A DNA stretch of 64,000 bases from contig JAIUJO010000084.1 of the NCBI GenBank assembly GCA_023846275.1, positions 349,397 to 413,396 of the forward strand, read 5' to 3'. The DNA comes from Vanilla planifolia (lineage: Eukaryota; Streptophyta; Magnoliopsida; Asparagales; Orchidaceae). Below the pieces are notes generated by a model. It searched no databases, was not told the origin of the DNA, and was given only the letters and a program-made list of their open reading frames with translations. A program made the translations under genes and the position numbers. Every line of letters begins with the position of its first letter. Within the stretch, counting starts at the first letter, position 1. This document shows, in pieces, positions 55,711 through 64,000 of the stretch.

Positions 55711-57837
55711 AATGGTTGTTTACTATAATAATTAATAGTAACTTAAAAAGAGGTCTAATCAAGTGAATAATGATTATTGTACTCTTATCTTTTAGTTTTA
55801 TCAAATTAACTATTTATTTTAATATTTTTTCATATTTTATTGACTATGGCTCCGGAAATCTTTCCTAAAGATTTTGATTCATACATCACTTTATGATAGA
55901 TGTTGTTAAGCTCAATCGCTTTAGTATCTTTGATTGCAACTTTATTATTTAAAATATCTTATTTCTCTAATCATTTGATATTTTCATGACCTTGGTTTTG
56001 TTATATTCCGTTTCTTCAATTAACATTTTTTTAATTTTATTACATATTTTGAAAATATTAAAATAATTATTTTAATCTTATTTATGCTTATTTACTTAGG
56101 TAATTTAGAGTAATTCAAGTCAAGATAGAATACACATCATTAGAATCAACTCAATAATCTCCATCTAATTAAATATTTTATTTTTTATGACATTTGTGTA
56201 CTTTATGAGACTTATTTTTCATGCCTAATCAGATAATTTAGGAACCTATTTTTTGGTCACCTTAGCTTCTTAGAATGTAAGTTTCATACATAGTTCACCC
56301 CAACTCTTCAAATCTTTAGCTTTTATTTTGTTATATTACTATGTAACTCGGAATATCCTCATTTGTGGCCAATTTTATAGATTTGATAATTCTATATTAT
56401 GGTTCTTCAACATTAAAATAATAATTTATTTTTGTTATTTATTTATATTTTCATTTCTAATTTGTAATAATTTATAATGTGGTTTGATTGAGATCAAGCA
56501 AATGTCATTGGACACCTCTCGACAAGCTTTAAGGAATCAAATATTCTTTTCTATATTTTGAAAGATTTTAGCTTTTTGTGGTTTTGGAAATCTTTATGAG
56601 ACTTTTTGATTCATTCCAAATTTAATGAATAAGATTGTTATACTCAATCTGTTTAATCACTTTAAGAACAACTTTGTCATACAATTTGTATAATATTTCA
56701 AATTTTTTATCTTGTTTGTGTTGCATTACATTATGTCAATTTATCTAATTTAGTTTAATATATATCCTGTTAATATTAAAATAATAATATATTTCTATTT
56801 ATGGTTAAGTACTTCGGTAGTTCATAATAATATCAGTGAGCTTTAATAAAAACGAAACAAATGTCATCTTTATAAGCTTTATCTAATCAAATATTTATTG
56901 TTATATTTTTATATCATTTTTTGTAGGGTTTTGGCATGGTTTAAAAGAAAATATGATTATTATCTTATTTATTAATTAAGAATTTTTCACTCTATCTTCT
57001 TAACATATTTAATTAAAATCCAACTTTTAGATATTATCTATTTAATTTTGTCAAATTTTTCATTTTGATTTGGTTATAGCACAATGTTGCTCTAAATGAC
57101 CATTCATATGATAGTTACATCACTTGGCTTTGGTTGTATTAAATTGATTCAATTTGTCTAATGTTTTACATTAAAATATATCTTAACTTTAAAATATAAT
57201 TTCTTAATATTAAAATAGTAATATATTATTATTGATGCTTATTTAAATTTTTATTTCATAATAATTCTAAATGAGATCTAATGAAGATGAAACATATATT
57301 ATTTGACCTTAAAGAATGAGCTGCCTTCAATTAAATATTTATTCCTATATTTATGGATGTTTATTTCTCTATGATGCTCGCTAGCATTATGCAAGATCAT
57401 GGTTCATACTAGAGTTCATGAATAAGGATGTTACACTAGATCTTCTCAGTGTCAGTGGATGCAACTTTCTTCTATAATTTATCCCAATTGTTCAACTTTT
57501 TTCTTTCATTTAGTTATATTACTTAGAAACACTAATTCACATCTAATGTGATCTTTGTATCACTATGACTTAATTATATTACATTGCTTTAATTTATCTT
57601 ATTATAGCTCTAATATATATTTATTCACTACTAAAAGAATATTTTATTAAATTTTAAACTTATTTACTTTCGTAATTTATAATAATTAAGGACAAGCTTT
57701 GATCACGAACAAACAAACATCATTGGAGTTTTATTAGTTAGTCATATTAAGTTAAAAATTCATTTTTATACTTTTGAATATTTTATTCCCTATTGTTTTG
57801 GCACACTTCATGTGGCTGTAGCTATACCTAATTTGAT

Positions 57838-57860
57838 GATTGACGATTTTACACTCAATC
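57838..57860. repeat. Island-B inverted repeat in the diverged flank
   Basis: GATTGAC, 9 nt, CTCAATC: six of seven arm positions pair. It shows that the symmetric form predates the HOR. Confidence 0.7.
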
Positions 57861-58237
57861 TCTTTAATATCTTTTAAGGAAACTTTTTCATATAATTTAT
57901 CCATTATTTTTAATTTAGGCATTGATTTTGTTATATTACTATATATGTCTAAATGTTCTCAAATGTGACCTTTACATGCCTTTGATTAGAATACAATATC
58001 TTGCTTTTATTTATCTTTTATAAGATTTAGTATATATATTCTTAATATTTAAATAATATTTATTATACTTATGCTTATTTACCATTAAAAGTCAATATAA
58101 TTTTAGAGTAGGTCCGATTGAAATGTAACAAACATTTTTAGACTTATCTCTATGACTACAAAATTAAAAATTCATTTTTACATTTTAAAATATTGTTGCA
58201 AACTTTATGATGCATTTTAATTCAAACAAGATTCATT

Positions 58238-58259
58238 GATTGAGGGCTTACACTCGATC
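58238..58259. repeat. Island-B inverted repeat in the diverged flank
   Basis: GATTGAG, 8 nt, CTCGATC: six of seven positions pair, and the seventh is a T-G pair. Confidence 0.7.
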
Positions 58260-61200
58260 TTCTTTGTATTTTAATCTTTCACACAAAACTGTATCTCTTT
58301 TCTTACATTTCTTGCTTTTTTAATGGTAATGTTTAATTATAAATCTCTACAACCATTAATTTTAAATTACTTAATTTTTTTATATTATATTAAATCAATT
58401 TATCTTAAGTTAGTTTTAATTTATGTTTACATAATATTAAAATAATAATGTATTATTTGTTTGTTAACTTTAGTAAGAAATATTAATTCATAATGTGGTC
58501 AGATCAAGACGAAAAAAAATTTTGTTCAATTTTTTTGATTGAACTCTATATTATTGAATATTAATTTCTATGTTTTAAAATATTTTATTTACCTATATCT
58601 TTAAAAAGTTTAAAAGTATTTTAGATTAGAACCTAATATGACAATATAAGATGTTACACTTCATTTCTTTTTTATCTTCTGTAACTTATAATAGTACTTT
58701 CCCTCACAGTTTGTCATTTCTGCAAAATTCTTTTTGATTTAGTTATATCACCAGCTTTAAATCACAACTCATGTGATATTTATATTGCTTTACTTTTGTT
58801 ATATTATAATGCTTCAATTTGTCTCACTTTATCTTTAATGTATACTGTCTTGGTATGAAAATCTTAAATAATTTCTATTTATTCATATTTACTATGGTTA
58901 TTCATACTAATTCCAAATAATTTTTAACTGACATAAGATAAATATCATTACGCTAGTCTCTTTGAGTAGAATCTAATTAAATATTTTATTTCTGACATTT
59001 TCATATGCATTACAAAACGTTTTGATTTTGTGATGAAGGATGTTGTATATGATCTGCTTAAAATCAAGGAATGAAACTTCCTCAAATAATTTATCATATT
59101 TTTAATTATTTGTTTGCATTGATTTAATTATTCTAATATTAACCATAATTCTCAATTCGTGTATCTTTTACATTATTTTTATTTTGTTATAATACATTGC
59201 CTCAATTTGTTTCATTTAATCTTTAATATATATTAAAATAATAATAAATTAATAATTTATCAATACTTATGGTTTCTTACATCAGTTATATTTAGTGAAT
59301 ATAAGAGTAGTTTGATAGAGATGAAATAAATTTCAAATTATTGGACATGGTGAGCTCCATCTAATTAAATATTAACTTTTATATTTTTTAAATTTTTTTA
59401 GCTTTTATTATTTTGGTAAGCTTTATGAGAAATTTTAATTTTGATCAAATTTAATGATGTAGGATGTTACACTTGATCACCATAGTATGTTGGAATATAA
59501 CTTTCCTATATCATAAAACTCATTTCTTAAAGTTGTTTTCCATTGATTTGCTTATATTAATATCAAACACAAACTCTATTCTAATATGACCTTTACATAG
59601 CTCTGTTTTGGTTATATAAAATTTGTTCAATCTGTCTCATTTTAGATTTAATATATGTTTACTTAAAATTGAAAAACAATTTACAATTAGATGTGTTTGT
59701 TTACTTTTGTTATTTTTTGTAATTACAATAAGGTTAGATTAAAAAAAAATAAATATCATTGGATTGGCCTCCATTAGGTCTATTGAATTAAAACAATTTT
59801 GTATATTTTTAAATATTCATATGACTCACCTTTACATTTCTTTAATTTTGTTATTTTACTTTATTTCCATTTAACTCATTTCATTATTAATATATATTTT
59901 CTTATTATTAAAATAAAATTCTTAATTATTATTACTTATTTACTTTTGAAACTAATAGTAATTCAATGCAAGGTTTGATCAAGATGAGATAGTCATCGTT
60001 AAACTCCACTCAAAGGGCCCTATCTATTTAAACACTTATTTAAAAATTTTTACATATATTTTTATCTCTGGCATTGGCAAGCTTTATATGGAATTTTTAT
60101 TCATGCCATATATGGTGATGAGGATGCTACACTCAATCTTTTTAGTGTGTTATATTACAACTTTCCTTTATAGTTTATCTCATTTCTCCAACTATTCAAC
60201 CTCCACATCACTTCAAATTTATTGCATTTCTTTGTTTCAATTTATCTCATTTCTACTTTATTGCATATTTTCTTAATGTTTTAGTAATAATTTATTATTA
60301 CTCATACTTATTTACTTTGTTAATTAACAATAATTCTAGTCAAGATTGAATAAACAATATTAGACTCGTCTAAATAAGCTTTACCAATAAATATTCGTTT
60401 TCATATTAATAAATATTTAATTTTCAATTACTTTTATGTGTTTTATGAGACATTTTAATTCATACTAGATTTGACAATTGAGGACTTTATGCTGAAACTC
60501 CTCAGCGTCATAGAATGCAACTTTTTTATGATTTACCTAATTTTTTTAAATATTTAACATTAATTTGCTTAAGTTACTACTTATATCCTCTCATGTGACC
60601 TTTTTCACAACTTTCATTTTGTTATTTTATATTTCTCTAATTATTCTTATTCAGGCTTTAGCATATATTATTTAAATATTGAAGTAATAATTTATTATTT
60701 TTTGCATATTTACTTTGGTAATTACAAGTAATTCCTAGCATGATTTGATAAGCATGAAATAAACATTATTGGTCAACACTTGAAAAGTTATATAGAATTA
60801 AATATTATTTTTCATATTCCAAAATATTTCTTTTTTTCCATGCATTATGACACATTTTGCTTTCCACTTAATTTCTCAAATAAGGATGTTTCACTGTATC
60901 TCTTTAATCCCTTGGAGAACAACTTTGTCACATAATTTATAAAATTTGTAAAACTTTTTTCTTTTTTGGTTTTATTATATTTTCTCAATTTAAATAATTT
61001 AAATTGTAATATATTTTTAATAAATAGTGAAATAAATTTTTTTATTATTTAAGATAATATATTTTGATAATTAATCATAATTCCAAATTACATCCCATCA
61101 AGATGAAACAAATGTCGTTAGACACATCTTGATGAGACCTATCGAATTAAATTTTAATTATTATATATTTATATAGTTTATTTTCTATATTTTGATATGG

Positions 61201-62259
61201 TTTAAAAGATATTCTAATTAATAAGAGATTTTATAATCAAAGATATTTCAGTTAATCTTTTTAGCATCTTTAGCATATTAGAATGCATCACTCCTTTAAA
61301 ATTTGTGTAATTTCTTCAATATTTTTTTAATTTTGTTATACCACGCTATAATTTTAAATAACTTCTCATGTTAGCTTCACATTAGTTCAATTTGGATAAA
61401 TTTAGTTGCCCCGTTTTATTTCATTTTTAATTTAAAATATATTTCAAGGGAAAAATATAATTACTTAAGACAAATAATAATTTGTTAAAATTTATGCTCA
61501 TTTGAATTTTTAATTAGTAGTAATCTTATATGTGATTCAGTCAAGATTAAATAGACTTCATTGGTCTTACAATCATTAGCTCTTTGTAATTATACTCAAC
61601 ATTCTTTGTTTCTTGGAATACAATTTCTAAAATTTGTCCAATTTCTTTAAATTTTTTTTCCTTTACTTTATCTTATTACTATAAAACTCTAATGTGAAAA
61701 TCATGTGACCCTTACATTACTATGATTTTATAATATTACATTTCTTCAATTTAATTTTCTATAACTTTAAAGTTTATTTATTTAAAATTTAAATTTTTAG
61801 GGTTATTAATTTAAATAATTTGTAGTAATTTTCGATGAGGCTTCATTAAGATGAAATAATATCATTAAATTAGTCTTGACTAATTCTATTCAATTAAAAA
61901 TTAGTTAGATATTTTTAAAAAATTTATATTTTATTTATTTTGGCACACTTTACTAGAAATTTTGGCTAGTACATAATCTAATGATCGAGGATGTTGCCTT
62001 AATTCTCCTCATTATCATAGAATAAAACTTTCTTGTATAATATTATAATTTTTCAAATTGTTAGCTTTTATTTTGTCATATTACTAAATAACCATTAATC
62101 TATTATTGTATAACCTTTATAATGCTTTCATTTGTTGCATTAATTTTCTTCAATATATCTTATTTTTGCATTTGAAAAATACTTAATATCAAAATATTTT
62201 ATTTCTACTAGTTTTGGTTATTTGAAATAGTTATTCATTGAAGTCAATAAGAAAATTTA

Positions 62260-62804
62260 TCATGATGAAACAGAATGTTGTTGGATTAGCCTAGACTAGC
62301 TTTATAAAATTAAATATTAATTTTTTATTTTTAAAATAGTATATTTTTCAAATTTTTTTGCACTCTTCATAAGTATTTTTATTTCACACTTGATTTAATG
62401 AAAGATGTTACACTTGATCTTGTTATTATCTTAAAGTCCAACTTTCTCAAATAATTTACTTTACTTATTTAGCTTTTCACTTTGATTTAACTATATTATA
62501 TTTTTAATCGTAGCAGATTCGATGGTTAAGGATGCTACACTTGATCTCCTTAGCATAGTTAGTGCAACATTCTTGTATAGTTTATCTTCTTTGTATAAAT
62601 ATTTCGCATTAATTTTGTTATATTCCTATGAAACTTTTGTTGTCCTCTCATGCAACCTTTATAATGCTTTGATTTAGCTGTAATAAATTTATTCAATTTA
62701 TCTATTTTTGGTTTTATTATATATTTATTTAATAATAAAATAGTAATTTTTTATTATTTATTGTTATTTACATATTAATTTGTAATAATTCCAAACTATG
62801 TCTC
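62260..62804 (+). repeat. Composite long flank monomer with two island B copies (545 bp)
   Basis: A single island A is followed by two island-B segments, GATGTTACACTTGATC at about 62404 and GATGCTACACTTGATC at about 62530. The segment between them lacks island C and the tail. It has the same kind of structure as the composite HOR monomer at 26346 but is not the same monomer. Confidence 0.7.
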
Positions 62805-64000
62805 ATCAAGATGACATAATTGTCATTAGACCTATGTTGACAAGCTTTATCAATTTACGTATTGATTTCTATATTTTTAAATATTTTATTTTCCATTATT
62901 TTGGCATGCTTTGTAGGATATTTTACTTCAAATCTTGCTTGACGATCACGGATTATATACATGATCTAATTTGTGTCTTGGAATATAACTTTTTTAAATA
63001 ATTTAAGTTATTTTTGAAGATATTCCTCTTTGATTTTCTTATATTGCCATGGAGAACTAATTTTCCTCTCGTGCAACCTTTTTGTCATTGTGGTTTGATA
63101 AGATAATTTTTTTTAATTTATTAAATTTTAGCAATATTAATTATTGAATTAAAATAAAAATAATAACTTATTATTCTTTAGGTTTATCTTTTATGGTTTT
63201 TATTAGTAATTCCAAAATGAGGTCTCATCGAGATAAAATAAACATTATATAGATTTATCTTAACAAAATCTATAGAATTTGATAATAATTCTTATATTTT
63301 AAAATATTTATTTTCTATTGCTTTAGCTTACTTTATAGAACATTTAGATCCATAGCTAATTGGATTATTAAGGATATTATACCCGACACTTACATATTAT
63401 TTATTGCAACTACCCCAAATTATTTTTCCCATTTCTTAAACTTTTTTGCTTCATTTTTGCTATAATACCATGGAACTCTTTTTATCCTCTCATGCTTGAT
63501 TTACATTGCTTTGATTTAGTTATCTTACATTACTTTAACTACTCTTATTTTTAACATTACTATATATTTAATATAATAATTCTTTTGTTTATGAATTCTT
63601 AATTTTTTAATTTTAAGAAATTCCAAATGTCTTTGATTGATATGACAGAAATGTCACTAGAGTTAATTCGAATAGTACTATCAAATTTAATATTCATTTC
63701 TATATTTCTAGATGTTTTTTTTGCATGGTTTAGAATATATTTTAATGAATGTTTGATTATACTATCAAGGATGTTACACATGATCTCTTTGATATCTTAG
63801 AATATAGTTTTCACTAATAATTTATCTCATCACTTAAGAGTTTTTAATTTTTATTTGTTTTTTAGCTTTGTAACACCATATTTAATTTCGTATGACTTTT
63901 ACTTCACTTTTATTTTACTATGTTATATTGCTTCAATTTATCCAATTTTTATTTTTAATTTTGTAATTTAGTGTAATTCAAATTAGTGGATGATAGAGAG

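Larger units (their letters stand above)
49220..64000 (+). repeat. Diverged monomeric flank of the same satellite family
   Basis: About 37 island-A landmarks continue in the same orientation, roughly at 49456, 49869, 50287, 50700, 51107, 51515, 51900, 52305, 52727, 53151, 53570, 53980, 54393, 54530, 54903, 55330, 55758, 56117, 56486, 56845, 57270, 57690, 58115, 58500, 58930, 59312, 59735, 59978, 60340, 60750, 61095, 61540, 61845, 62260, 62805, 63225 and 63645. Mean spacing is close to 400 bp. Monomers are strongly diverged from one another, and I see no block that repeats at a longer period. Island B (for example GATCGAGGATG near 61982) and island C (CATGTGACC near 60594) remain recognisable. 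No gene, transposon or RNA gene is visible. This looks like the older, unhomogenised edge of the array. Confidence 0.88.

Noticed and set aside
1-64000. AT-rich organelle, plasmid or bacterial endosymbiont DNA
   Set aside because: Such genomes are gene-dense even at very low G+C. Here there is no coding sequence, rRNA or tRNA in 64 kb.

Overview
The window is 64 kb of one non-coding, very AT-rich satellite DNA. I found no credible gene, RNA gene or intact mobile element. The longest ATG-started open frames are under 90 codons, hydrophobic and low in complexity, and they recur at the satellite period, so I treat them as chance frames. The organism must be a eukaryote with large satellite arrays (centromeric or heterochromatic). 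A plant or an invertebrate would fit, but I do not recognise the family and cannot choose between them.

Basic unit: a head-to-tail monomer of about 400-415 bp, always in the same orientation. It holds three conserved islands separated by A/T-rich linker. Island A lies around GATGAAACAAA, then CATTGGACTCATCT, then GAGCTCTAT. Island B, about 135 bp later, has dyad symmetry with the pattern GATCGAG, 9 nt, CTCGATC. Island C, about 260 bp after A, contains CATGTGACCTTT.

Layout. From 1 to 49219 the monomers form a higher-order repeat (HOR): a block of about 26 non-identical monomers, about 10.43 kb, repeated almost without change. The first base of the window recurs at 10430, 20858, 31276 and 41715, giving periods of 10429, 10428, 10418 and 10439 bp. 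From 49220 to 64000 the HOR stops abruptly. The same monomer family continues as about 37 mutually diverged monomers with no visible HOR.

Reading of its history (inference): the HOR ends at 49219 inside island B, and the flank continues the interrupted monomer in perfect register. Inside the array, the same position carries a duplication of about 30 bp of island B. This looks like the founding unequal exchange, so I number HOR units from it: 7514-17946, 17947-28364, 28365-38786 and 38787-49219, with a partial unit at 1-7513. The outermost unit is the most diverged, the inner ones are nearly identical, and some variant blocks are shared between non-adjacent copies. This fits ongoing unequal exchange or conversion with the young core lying to the left of the window. 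A stretch in the first copy (about 5055-9805) is full of one-base run-length differences and may be an unpolished assembly patch.
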